6,778 nucleotides of DNA from CAZFHP01 sp964519365 (GCA_964519365.1 CAZFHP010000073.1:1-6778), one strand, 5' to 3'. Counted from the stretch's first letter, positions 1 through 6,309 are shown. Program-made: numbers and translations. Notes: generated by a model not told the origin, from the letters alone.

Positions 1-93
1 TTTTCTTCTTCTTCTTTTTCTTCTTCTTCTTCTTTTTCTTCTTCTTTTTCTTTTTCTTCTTCTTTTTCTTCTTTCTCTTTTTCTTTCTTCGTT
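1..93 (-). repeat. AAG/AAA homopurine tract encoding poly-lysine
   Basis: On the coding (minus) strand this is a nearly pure purine run of AAG and AAA codons, read in frame as RRKKKR plus 24 lysines (18 AAG, 6 AAA). It is a low-complexity tract that could vary in length by slippage in whole codons or shift frame. Its end lies outside the window. Confidence 0.85.
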
Positions 94-1441
94 CTTTAAC
101 TTTAGGCTCAGCATCTGCTTGTGTTGGCACTTCTAAGTTTGCACCACTGACAAAAATATTGTACAACACAACATCACTAGCAATATGCTTCCAACCATCA
201 CCGTATGGTTTTTCTTCACTTATGCCTGTTCTGAAGAAAACTTTATTGACAGGGTCAATACCCCAAATACGATTCTTACTGGTCACAACAATATCTTTAA
301 GCAGCCCGTCTACCTGGCGCCATACTGTACCTTTTGGATTTTCGGCACTCGTACCTTCACGAACAAAGATATTGCCTGTTTCATCAATACCCCACACGCT
401 CCCGAGTGTATTGATTGCAATCTTTGCAAGTGTTCCATCAACCTGCGACCAACTTGTACCTACAGCTGTTTCGTTTGTTCCTTCTCTGAAGTAAACATCA
501 CCGTTGACACGGACAACCCAAATATGTCCCTGATTATTTAAGGCAATAGATTCTGCATCACCTGAAACAGGCTCCCATGAAAGACCTTTTGGATTTTCAG
601 CCGTAATGCCTGTTCTGAAAACGATATTGTTTTCTTCTTCTTTGGTCAAACCCCATACATAATTATTGTTATTGGCCACAATGTACTTGAGACTTCCCAT
701 AATCGGTTCCCAAGAATCGTCTTCGGTCAAACCGTCTCTGAAAAGCACTTGCCCAGCACTATTGATAGCCCATGCATTACCTTTATTATTAATCGAAATA
801 ACGGTAAGCGCACCAGGAACAGAACCTAACTCTGTCTCATCAGCAACCTCTCTCCATGCTGAACCCATTGGCGCGTCATCTGAAATTGCAGGTCTGTGAT
901 ATACTTCGTTAGTCGCTGTAAACCCACTGATAAATTCACCTTCTTCGCCAACGGCTGCAAGCGCTTGCGCTGCAACCTCTGCCGGTGTTTGCGTTGGTAC
1001 ACCTGTAACACCAGGCTCACCTGTTACAGGAATCGTTGGCTCACCAGCAACCCCTGGTAACGCAACGCCTGTTGGCACACCAGCTTCTGCAACATCATCA
1101 CCAATATCTGATGATTCTTCTGGTGTTGCTCCCGCTGCAATTGCTGCTGAAATAGCAGCATCTTTTGCTTCTTCTTCACTTTGTCCAGCAGCTATTGCTT
1201 GAGAATATGCATACGCTGCAGCTGCTTGTGGATCATCAAAAATAGAAATCGACTGAACGGTACCAGGAACGCGAACCCATCCTTCACCTTCAGGGCTTGC
1301 TGTCGTTACTCCTGTTCGTTTAAACAGTGCTTCTTTTTCTAGATCCACACCCCATATGTCTGTCTGTGCCCACATGCTACTCATAGACATGCCAGCAGAA
1401 CACACAAGAAGAAGTAGCATGTACTTCCATTGTCTGATCAT
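1..1441 (-). CDS. Secreted tectonin-repeat beta-propeller protein with poly-lysine tail (C-terminus cut by window edge)
   Basis: The open frame runs 480 codons from ATG 1441 without a stop and leaves the window at base 1. The start is supported by AGAGGAG at 1449-1455, 7 nt upstream. Residues 1-25 form a signal peptide: basic RQWK, a Leu-rich core, probable cleavage after SMWA; LLVC at 11-14 is a poor lipobox. About seven tectonin-type repeats follow (IWGVD near 29, then roughly 170-215, 216-256, 257-301, 302-343, 344-386 and 387-432), each with a W-G-I/V/L-x turn, a V/F-x-R-x-G strand and a closing W-x-x-V-x-G. Residues 69-170 are an insert, first Ala-rich, then Pro/Gly-rich and collagen-like. 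The tail from about 450 is E-RR-KKK-R followed by 24 lysines. Tectonin propellers are known from lectins and LPS-binding proteins; a secreted binding role is inferred and the ligand is unknown. No convincing promoter was found. Confidence 0.85.
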   Translation of the reverse strand, partial: MIRQWKYMLLLLVCSAGMSMSSMWAQTDIWGVDLEKEALFKRTGVTTASPEGEGWVRVPGTVQSISIFDDPQAAAAYAYSQAIAAGQSEEEAKDAAISAAIAAGATPEESSDIGDDVAEAGVPTGVALPGVAGEPTIPVTGEPGVTGVPTQTPAEVAAQALAAVGEEGEFISGFTATNEVYHRPAISDDAPMGSAWREVADETELGSVPGALTVISINNKGNAWAINSAGQVLFRDGLTEDDSWEPIMGSLKYIVANNNNYVWGLTKEEENNIVFRTGITAENPKGLSWEPVSGDAESIALNNQGHIWVVRVNGDVYFREGTNETAVGTSWSQVDGTLAKIAINTLGSVWGIDETGNIFVREGTSAENPKGTVWRQVDGLLKDIVVTSKNRIWGIDPVNKVFFRTGISEEKPYGDGWKHIASDVVLYNIFVSGANLEVPTQADAEPKVKERRKKKRKKKKKKKKKKKKKKKKKKKKKKKK

Positions 1442-1448
1442 AGCCGAT

Positions 1449-1455
1449 CTCCTCT
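1449..1455 (-). promoter_or_regulatory. Ribosome binding site of the tectonin-repeat gene
   Basis: AGAGGAG on the minus strand, separated by 7 nt from ATG 1441. It fixes the start of the signal peptide. Confidence 0.75.
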
Positions 1456-1513
1456 TATAAATAAGATTAATAAAATTCTTCTTTTGTCTAACCAGACGGT
1501 ATCAAGACGGGAT

Positions 1514-1533
1514 AAAAAAAAGCAAGTCTTTTT
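1514..1533 (-). terminator. Weak terminator after the Xer recombinase gene
   Basis: Read leftward, just past the recombinase stop codon, an AAAAAG/CTTTTT stem with loop ACTTG runs into eight consecutive T residues. The stem has only one G:C pair, so it may be weak. Its position in the 98-bp gap before the tectonin gene argues that the two are not tightly co-transcribed. Confidence 0.35.
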
Positions 1534-1539
1534 GAAAAA

Positions 1540-2514
1540 TTATTTTTCTCGCTTATCTAACCCGTCAAGATTGTTTCCAGAATTATTTCCAAGATTATTT
1601 CCGAGATTATTTAATGGATGCTTTTCATCACACATCTTTGCAAGCTGCTTATTCGAAACATGGGTATAGATCTCTGTTGTCGCAATAGTCTTGTGCCCCA
1701 ATAACTCTTGTAGAGCCCGCAAATCTACTCCTTGGTTTAACAAATGCGTTGCAAATGAATGACGAACTTTGTGTGGCGTTAAGTTTCGTTCAATCTTTAA
1801 AAACGACCGAAACATTTTGAAAATACGCTGCACCGAACGCGTTGAAAGCTGCGTACCGTTACAGTTTAAAAAGAGATACTCACACGCTTCATGCTTTTTT
1901 ATCATGACACGTTCTTTTTCCAGATAGCTGTAAAGAGACTCGCACGCTTTTTTGCCAAAAAAGACAACCCGTTCTTTGCGCCCCTTGCCATAAACTTTTA
2001 CAAAACGCTCGTCAAAATCTATATCAACGAGCTTAATATTAACCAGCTCAGCACATCGTACTCCTGTTGCATACATGAGCTCAAAAACAGCTTTATCACG
2101 ATACGGATATTTTGAAGGCAAATCGCTAATTTTAATAGAGTCGAGCAAATAAAAAATCTCATCGACCGTTAATATCGTTGGAAGTTTTTTATCCAGCCGG
2201 GGAGATTTTAAATTAAACGAAACATCTATATCCTGCCTGTTTAAATAATCAACAAGCGACCGTATACTTGAAAGTTTGCGAGCAAGCGACGTCTTGCTTA
2301 TCTTTTTGTAAAATAACGACACGGCATAGCGTTTTACAACACCTTCAAACGTATGGTCAACATGCTGCTCTTTTTTTTCTATCGTTTGCCAAAACGCATC
2401 CAACTGCTTTAAATCGCTTGCATACGCACGTATCGTATTTTCAGAGACATGTTTTTCGAATCTTAAAAATTCCAAAAACATCTGTATTTTTTCACCAAAC
2501 ATCTGTCTGTTCAA
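1540..2514 (-). CDS. Xer-family tyrosine recombinase (XerC/XerD-like)
   Basis: Site-specific tyrosine recombinase; Xer proteins resolve chromosome dimers at dif or are borrowed by integrative elements. Numbered from TTG 2514 (324 aa), the N-terminal core-binding domain spans about 8-95 (FLRFEKHVSENTIRAY). The catalytic domain has Arg153 (TGVRCAEL), Lys177 (GKGRKE), His248 and Arg251 (HKVRHSFATHLL), His274 (LLGHK) and nucleophile Tyr283 (EIYTHV), so the full set is present. A GTG at 2520 is in frame but lies 1 nt from AAGGAG; the TTG two codons later has 7-nt spacing and is preferred. After the usual family end (about residue 300, EKHPL) comes a 24-residue Asn/Gly-rich tail made by a 12-bp tandem repeat. 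It diverges from the nth-like gene. XerC versus XerD cannot be told from sequence alone, and no dif site was found. Confidence 0.9.
   Translation of the reverse strand: MNRQMFGEKIQMFLEFLRFEKHVSENTIRAYASDLKQLDAFWQTIEKKEQHVDHTFEGVVKRYAVSLFYKKISKTSLARKLSSIRSLVDYLNRQDIDVSFNLKSPRLDKKLPTILTVDEIFYLLDSIKISDLPSKYPYRDKAVFELMYATGVRCAELVNIKLVDIDFDERFVKVYGKGRKERVVFFGKKACESLYSYLEKERVMIKKHEACEYLFLNCNGTQLSTRSVQRIFKMFRSFLKIERNLTPHKVRHSFATHLLNQGVDLRALQELLGHKTIATTEIYTHVSNKQLAKMCDEKHPLNNLGNNLGNNSGNNLDGLDKREK
1569..1616 (-). repeat. 12-bp tandem repeat, four copies, in the 3' end of the recombinase gene
   Basis: Four consecutive 12-bp units (1569-1580, 1581-1592, 1593-1604, 1605-1616) resemble gattatttccga with one to a few differences each. 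Being a multiple of three, they add four residues per copy and give the repeated NNLG/NNSG motif in the tail. Confidence 0.8.
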
Positions 2515-2521
2515 CGGCACT

Positions 2522-2527
2522 CTCCTT
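2522..2527 (-). promoter_or_regulatory. Ribosome binding site that decides the recombinase start
   Basis: AAGGAG on the minus strand. It is only 1 nt from GTG 2520 but 7 nt from TTG 2514, so the TTG is the more plausible initiation codon. Confidence 0.6.
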
Positions 2528-2540
2528 ACGAGTTTTTATT

Positions 2541-2568
2541 TTTATACGATCGGATCATATTGACGCAA
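2541..2568 (-). promoter_or_regulatory. Candidate sigma-70 promoter for the recombinase gene
   Basis: On the minus strand, TTGCGT (2568-2563) and TATAAA (2546-2541) are separated by 16 bp, upstream of the AAGGAG and start. The -10 box is 5/6, the -35 box only 3/6. Long A/T runs at 2571-2600 lie just upstream and could act as an UP-like region. Confidence 0.4.
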
Positions 2569-2655
2569 GCTTTTTTAAATTTTTTTTAAATTTTCTTTTA
2601 TACGCAGGATTATCAAATTAGAGTACATAAAAAGATACGTTTTTTTAAGCTTTTT

Positions 2656-2764
2656 GTCTGAACCAAGATAACCATGATAATCTAGATAAGATAGATTAAA
2701 AAAGATAAGACACAACAAAACATATCCTTCTTGTCCATCTTATCATAATTATCCTGGTTCAGAC
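2656..2764. repeat. 109-bp imperfect inverted repeat between xer and nth
   Basis: Arms 2656-2680 and 2740-2764 both begin, reading inward, with gtctgaacca and match at 22 of 25 positions across a 59-nt middle. All three differences become G·U pairs if the minus strand is transcribed, so the stem is complete only in that RNA. The left arm and middle are rich in GATA/GATAA words. It resembles, from memory only, a dispersed palindromic element with CTGAACCA ends seen in several bacterial phyla. Together with the xer promoter it fills the 308-bp gap between the divergent genes; no small gene was seen there. Confidence 0.75.
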
Positions 2765-2822
2765 AGCATACGCATACAACAAATAAAAACGTTTCAAAAC
2801 ACAAAAAAGCGAGTCCCTTAAT

Positions 2823-3521
2823 ATGACAAACAAAACAATCGAAACGATAATCAAAATCTTAGAAAAAGAAACACGAACATTCACCCCACCCCTCGCACAT
2901 ACGATTATCAAAAAATACGGGAACACACACGCAACAAAAGACACACAAGTAAATCTCCCCTTTCTTATACTCATCACGTGTTTATTAAGCTTGCGCTCAA
3001 AAGACAGCGTGACTATTCACGTCTGTCATGATCTTTTTTCTCTCGCCCGCACGCCAGAAGAAATAACCAAACTCCCATTACCTAAACTCAAAAAAATTAT
3101 CTTCAAAATAGGCTTTTATAACACCAAAGCACGCGTCTTACACAACGTGAGCAAAATAATTTTAGAAAAATATAATAATCAGGTACCCCGGACACGCGAA
3201 GAATTATTAACACTACCAGGCGTTGGGCGCAAGACAGCCAATCTTGTTCTGGGCCTAGCGTACAACATACCGGCTATTTGCGTCGACATTCACGTGCATC
3301 GTATAGCTAATCGCCTGGGAATTATCAAAACCAAAACCCCTGAGCAAACAGAACACGCGCTCGAGAAAATTCTTCCCAAAAAACACTGGATTATTTTCAA
3401 CAAGCTTTTAGTCTCGTGGGGACAGAATATTTGTACACCCCGCTCGCCCAAATGCCCAAAGTGCACAATCAAGCACCTGTGCAAAAAAATTATTACTCAG
3501 CGTTCCATGGAACAGCAATAA
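2823..3521 (+). CDS. nth: Endonuclease III-like DNA glycosylase/AP lyase
   Basis: Base-excision-repair glycosylase that removes oxidised pyrimidines and nicks at the abasic site. The 232-aa length is typical. The helix-hairpin-helix is LPGVGRKTAN (131-140), with the family's catalytic Lys at 137 and the essential Asp at 155 (CVDIHVHR). The C-terminal 4Fe-4S ligands are Cys204, 211, 214 and 220 in exact C-x6-C-x2-C-x5-C spacing. The DNA-contact motif is LLSLRSKD (54-61) where E. coli Nth has LLSAQATD, so the Gln that fills the DNA gap is Arg here; other Nth subfamilies also carry Arg there. The ATG at 2823 has no clear Shine-Dalgarno upstream, but no better start is available. The last nine codons overlap the convergent ATPase gene. 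MutY is unlikely because of the short length. Confidence 0.93.
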   Translation: MTNKTIETIIKILEKETRTFTPPLAHTIIKKYGNTHATKDTQVNLPFLILITCLLSLRSKDSVTIHVCHDLFSLARTPEEITKLPLPKLKKIIFKIGFYNTKARVLHNVSKIILEKYNNQVPRTREELLTLPGVGRKTANLVLGLAYNIPAICVDIHVHRIANRLGIIKTKTPEQTEHALEKILPKKHWIIFNKLLVSWGQNICTPRSPKCPKCTIKHLCKKIITQRSMEQQ

Positions 3522-4761
3522 CATCATCTGTTATCCGATAACATTCGCTTCCAGCATAGAGCACAATCCCTGGAGCGATACGTAATTTTGGATACGTATC
3601 TCGGAAAGAAGCAATCCCTCGAACATCTTTTTTGCTTACCATCGTCGCGGTTTTAACTTCGATAGGATAAAAAACACCATCAATCTCAACAATAATATCA
3701 ACCTCTGCTCCAGCCAAGGTCCGCCAATGATAAAAATTTGGCATTGTATGCAAAGACGCACAAAAGCCTTTTATCATGTTAAAGCAATAAGATTCAAAAA
3801 GAGCTCCCTGCAAAGGACTTACCGCAAGCGCTTCGGGCGAAGAAATACGCTGCAAGTAACATGCCAGGCCCGTGTCAGTAATAATCCCCTTAGGCTTAAG
3901 CGACAACCGCTTGATACTATTCATATGAAATGGTCGCAACTCTGTCCATTGATACGTATGAATCAAAAGTTTTAGCCACCGTTCAGCCGTTTTGGGTGAA
4001 ATACCAAGCTCTCGGCCCAATTGCGAATAATTAATCTCTTGAGAAGTAAGCGCTGCAACCAACGCAACAAACCTTCCAAAATTAGCGACACCTTCAATAT
4101 TTTCTAACAAGCGTACATCTCGTTCAACATACGTTTGAACATATGATGAAAAATAAGCACCAAGAGCACTATTAGGAAGATCAATAATCCCCGGCATCCC
4201 CCCTCGCCAAATAGCTTCAAGACGAGTTGGGTTTGTCGTCGCATTAATTTTCGCATTAATTTTCATAGTCGTTACATGTGACAGGTCATGTAAAAACGTA
4301 TCAGGGTTTTTAAGATACCGTAAAAACCAATTTTTTTCTTGATCAAACGCTCCATACATCTCATGCGGTGTCATCGGGTTTATAGGCATAATAACAACCC
4401 GGCCCGCTAAACTTTCTGAAACAGATTTTAAAATCGACAGCTGCAAAGAGCCTGTAAGAAAATATTGCCCCTTTGTATCAGACTTATCAACCAGTCGCTT
4501 CAGCGATGGAAGAAGCTCTGGAACAAATTGTATTTCATCTAAAATAAGCGGTGCTTTAAAATCTTGTAAAAAAAGATCCGGCTTTTGACGAACATTATAA
4601 AGATCTTGAATGGGATCAAACACAAAAGCTTTCATGTCAGGAAAAAGATGAGCCAATAACGTACTTTTCCCCACTTGGCGAGCGCCAACCAAAAAAATAA
4701 TCTTGAAAAGCTCGGCGAAGCTTTTAATACGATTTTCACTGATTCTTGGTCGATAATTCAT
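3493..4761 (-). CDS. AAA_14/DUF4143 family ATPase with PD-(D/E)xK-like C-terminus
   Basis: A 422-aa protein of the widespread AAA_14 plus DUF4143 family, whose role is not established. P-loop GARQVGKST is at 26-34, Walker B LILDE at 72-76 and a sensor-like LTGS at 102-105, followed by SLAGR (117-121). A middle YVERDVR motif (211-217) precedes a winged-helix-like stretch (about 243-266, SQLGRELGISPKTAERW). The C-terminal core has GALFE (Glu323), AEVD (Asp355) and IEVK (Glu368, Lys370), the layout of a PD-(D/E)xK fold; nuclease activity is not implied. ATG 4761 follows a G-rich ribosome site (GGGGG at 4766-4770). The 3' end overlaps nth by 29 bp. It is divergent from a second member of the same family at 5058. 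A 12-bp duplication gives KINAKINA near 167-174. No signal peptide or membrane segment is seen. Confidence 0.88.
   Translation of the reverse strand: MNYRPRISENRIKSFAELFKIIFLVGARQVGKSTLLAHLFPDMKAFVFDPIQDLYNVRQKPDLFLQDFKAPLILDEIQFVPELLPSLKRLVDKSDTKGQYFLTGSLQLSILKSVSESLAGRVVIMPINPMTPHEMYGAFDQEKNWFLRYLKNPDTFLHDLSHVTTMKINAKINATTNPTRLEAIWRGGMPGIIDLPNSALGAYFSSYVQTYVERDVRLLENIEGVANFGRFVALVAALTSQEINYSQLGRELGISPKTAERWLKLLIHTYQWTELRPFHMNSIKRLSLKPKGIITDTGLACYLQRISSPEALAVSPLQGALFESYCFNMIKGFCASLHTMPNFYHWRTLAGAEVDIIVEIDGVFYPIEVKTATMVSKKDVRGIASFRDTYPKLRIAPGIVLYAGSECYRITDDVIAVPWNAE
4239..4262 (-). repeat. 12-bp perfect tandem duplication inside the first ATPase gene
   Basis: The unit tcgcattaattt occurs twice in a row (4239-4250, 4251-4262). 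It preserves the frame and produces the KINAKINA stretch in the segment between the ATPase and middle domains. Confidence 0.8.
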
Positions 4762-4801
4762 AAATCCCCCTTACATATTAGTCACGACATAGCTATTTTA
4801 C

Positions 4802-4821
4802 TAGGCAATTTTAGGCAATTT
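4802..4821. repeat. 10-bp tandem repeat near the minus-strand start point
   Basis: Two exact copies of taggcaattt (4802-4811, 4812-4821), followed by a partial third (tag). They lie just downstream of the proposed -10 box of the leftward promoter, where a repressor or RNA polymerase would sit. A direct-repeat operator is possible but unproven. Confidence 0.55.
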
Positions 4822-4822
4822 T

Positions 4823-4851
4823 AGCATAACCCATGTGGGTATAAATCTCAA
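4823..4851 (-). promoter_or_regulatory. Sigma-70-like promoter for the leftward ATPase gene
   Basis: On the minus strand TTGAGA (4851-4846, 5/6) and TATGCT (4828-4823, 4/6) are separated by exactly 17 bp. The spacer contains accca-tg-tgggt (4829-4840), a short hyphenated palindrome that could be an operator. The expected leader is about 55 nt. Confidence 0.5.
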
Positions 4852-4940
4852 CAAAAGAAAAATAAACACACCCACTCGCCCCAAAACACGCTACATCCCA
4901 CAACCAAAACATCAACCGACAGGCGCTATTCACGCCCCTT

Positions 4941-4973
4941 GTGCTGATTTACTATTCAATAACAAATCAGCAC
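4941..4973. promoter_or_regulatory. 33-bp dyad, copy 1
   Basis: Inverted repeat gtgctgattt ... aaatcagcac around a 13-nt centre. It is extended by two more pairs outside (tt/aa), so the stem is a perfect 12 bp. It is 26/33 identical to copy 2 at 5011. It could be a regulator binding site or an RNA hairpin. Confidence 0.65.
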
Positions 4974-4980
4974 AAAACAC

Positions 4981-5009
4981 TTGCTTCTTGAGTTCTTTCC
5001 TCGTATACT
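4981..5009 (+). promoter_or_regulatory. Candidate sigma-70 promoter for the rightward ATPase gene
   Basis: TTGCTT (4981-4986, 3/6) and TATACT (5004-5009, 5/6) with a 17-bp spacer. The predicted start, near 5015-5017, falls inside dyad copy 2, so a protein bound there would block initiation. Confidence 0.45.
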
Positions 5010-5010
5010 T

Positions 5011-5043
5011 GTGCTAGTTGACTATTGAATGACAAGTTAGCAC
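5011..5043. promoter_or_regulatory. 33-bp dyad, copy 2, between promoter and ribosome site
   Basis: gtgctagttg ... aagttagcac around a centre nearly identical to copy 1. Relative to copy 1, one stem pair changes G:C to A:T on both sides, two become wobble pairs and one is lost. It lies between the -10 box and the AGGAG at 5046, a natural site for autoregulation. Confidence 0.65.
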
Positions 5044-5045
5044 AC

Positions 5046-5050
5046 AGGAG
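5046..5050 (+). promoter_or_regulatory. Ribosome binding site that decides the second ATPase start
   Basis: AGGAG with 7-nt spacing to ATG 5058. An in-frame ATG at 5025 would lie inside dyad copy 2, has no such site and adds eleven residues outside the conserved domain, so 5058 is chosen. Confidence 0.8.
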
Positions 5051-5057
5051 TTCTATT

Positions 5058-6248
5058 ATGTATACCAGAGCAATGATAAAAACACTTGAATTTTACTCAA
5101 AATTTCCAGTCATAGCAATTTTAGGGCCACGACAATCGGGCAAAACAACGCTTACACAGTTGGCATTCAAAAACCATACATTTGTTTCATTAGAAAACCC
5201 ACTCACGCGCGAATTTGCAAAAACAGAGCCCGAACAGTTTTTAAAAACACATGAAAATCAACACGGGATAATCATCGATGAATTTCAATACGCTCCAGAA
5301 ATTCTTTCCTATATCCAACTTGATGTAGACACAAAAAAAAGAAAAAATTATTTTATTCTCACTGGATCACAAAATTTTCTCATGAATCAAGCCATCACAC
5401 AATCACTAGCCGGTCGTGTTGGCATCTTAACACTGCTACCCCTTTCTCTAGCTGAACTTAAACACAATCACATCATTCCTGACAATATTGAAAATGCTGT
5501 TTTTAATGGATGCTATCCACGGCTTTACGACGAAAAAATGGATCCTAAGCGATTATATCCATCATACATACACACGTATATTGAACGCGATGTGCGACAA
5601 CTTATCAATGTTGAAAACCTCGAAACATTTCAAAAATTTCTTCAGCTTTGCGCTGCACGTATTGGAAATCTCCTTAATTTTTCAGACCTCGCGTCAGCTT
5701 GTAGCATAAGCGTCTCAACAGCAAAACGGTGGATATCAACATTAAAAGCGAGTTACATTATATTTTTACTTGAACCACATTTCAAAAATTTTAACAAACG
5801 CATAACAAAAATGCCCAAACTCTATTTCTATGACACAGGCCTTGCATGCAGTCTTTTACGTATCACTTCGCCAAAAGACCTCAGGATCAATCAATACTGG
5901 GGACCACTGTTTGAATGCTTTATTATTGCAGATTTAGCAAAACAATATCTTAATGACGGGTTCGCCCCCCCTTTATACTTCTGGCGAGATAAAAACGGTC
6001 GAATAGAAGTTGATTGCATTATTGATACAAATGGAAAAGTGATACCCATTGAAATAAAAAGCAGTCAAAGAATTACGGCTGATGCTTTTGCTGGCATACA
6101 AAAGTGGCATGAGTTGTCACAGTTAACAAAGCCAAAAACGAATGTACCGCAAAAGCTTCTCATTTACACCGGCAGCCAGAAACAAGAACGGGCTTCTGGG
6201 TGTGCTATTCCGTGGCAAGAAAGCGAAAACGTTATGCGTCATGTCTGA
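5058..6248 (+). CDS. AAA_14/DUF4143 family ATPase, second member, divergent from the first
   Basis: A 396-aa protein of the same family as its divergent neighbour but clearly a different sequence, so an old paralogue or an independent arrival rather than a recent duplication. P-loop GPRQSGKTT is at 23-31, Walker B IIIDE at 71-75 and the sensor-like LTGSQN at 101-106, followed by SLAGR (116-120). The middle motif is YIERDVR (174-180), then a winged-helix-like segment (about 208-229, SDLASACSISVSTAKRW), and YDTGLAC at 258-264. The C-terminal PD-(D/E)xK-like core has GPLFE (Glu286), EVD (Asp319) and IEIK (Glu332, Lys334). The ATG at 5058 is preferred over 5025 because of AGGAG at 5046. No partner gene follows; a 530-bp non-coding region lies downstream. 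Function is unknown; ATP-driven action on DNA or regulation is inference. Confidence 0.88.
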   Translation: MYTRAMIKTLEFYSKFPVIAILGPRQSGKTTLTQLAFKNHTFVSLENPLTREFAKTEPEQFLKTHENQHGIIIDEFQYAPEILSYIQLDVDTKKRKNYFILTGSQNFLMNQAITQSLAGRVGILTLLPLSLAELKHNHIIPDNIENAVFNGCYPRLYDEKMDPKRLYPSYIHTYIERDVRQLINVENLETFQKFLQLCAARIGNLLNFSDLASACSISVSTAKRWISTLKASYIIFLLEPHFKNFNKRITKMPKLYFYDTGLACSLLRITSPKDLRINQYWGPLFECFIIADLAKQYLNDGFAPPLYFWRDKNGRIEVDCIIDTNGKVIPIEIKSSQRITADAFAGIQKWHELSQLTKPKTNVPQKLLIYTGSQKQERASGCAIPWQESENVMRHV

Positions 6249-6309
6249 TTTTTACAAGAAATTTTTCTTCTTCTTTCAGGGCTGACAACACAATACCACG
6301 ACTTAAATT

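Noticed and set aside
1..93. The tct/ttc tract as a CRISPR or satellite array
   Set aside because: It has no spacers or unit structure beyond lysine codons and is in frame with the tectonin gene.
159..899. Plus-strand open frames within the tectonin gene (159-494, 185-541, 666-899)
   Set aside because: They lie opposite a well-supported minus-strand gene with signal peptide, ribosome site and repeat pattern, and show no domain of their own.
826..1020. Short minus-strand frame inside the tectonin gene
   Set aside because: Out of frame with the real gene and made from its low-complexity insert.
1477..1505. Promoter for the tectonin gene using TTGATA at 1505-1500
   Set aside because: At normal spacing the -10 position reads AGAAGA, which does not resemble TATAAT; the nearby alternatives are equally poor.
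2515..2822. A dif-like recombination site next to the recombinase gene
   Set aside because: The AT-rich words and the inverted repeat do not fit the 11-6-11 Xer site layout with its conserved half-sites; I could not place one convincingly.
2759..2977. Minus-strand frame of 72 codons with hydrophobic stretches
   Set aside because: It is antisense to the start of nth and overlaps the inverted repeat; hydrophobicity follows from the T-rich strand, and no ribosome site was seen.
4835..5017. 60-codon plus-strand frame in the ATPase intergenic region
   Set aside because: No ribosome site, it runs through the palindrome, dyad copy 1 and the promoter, and its composition is low-information.
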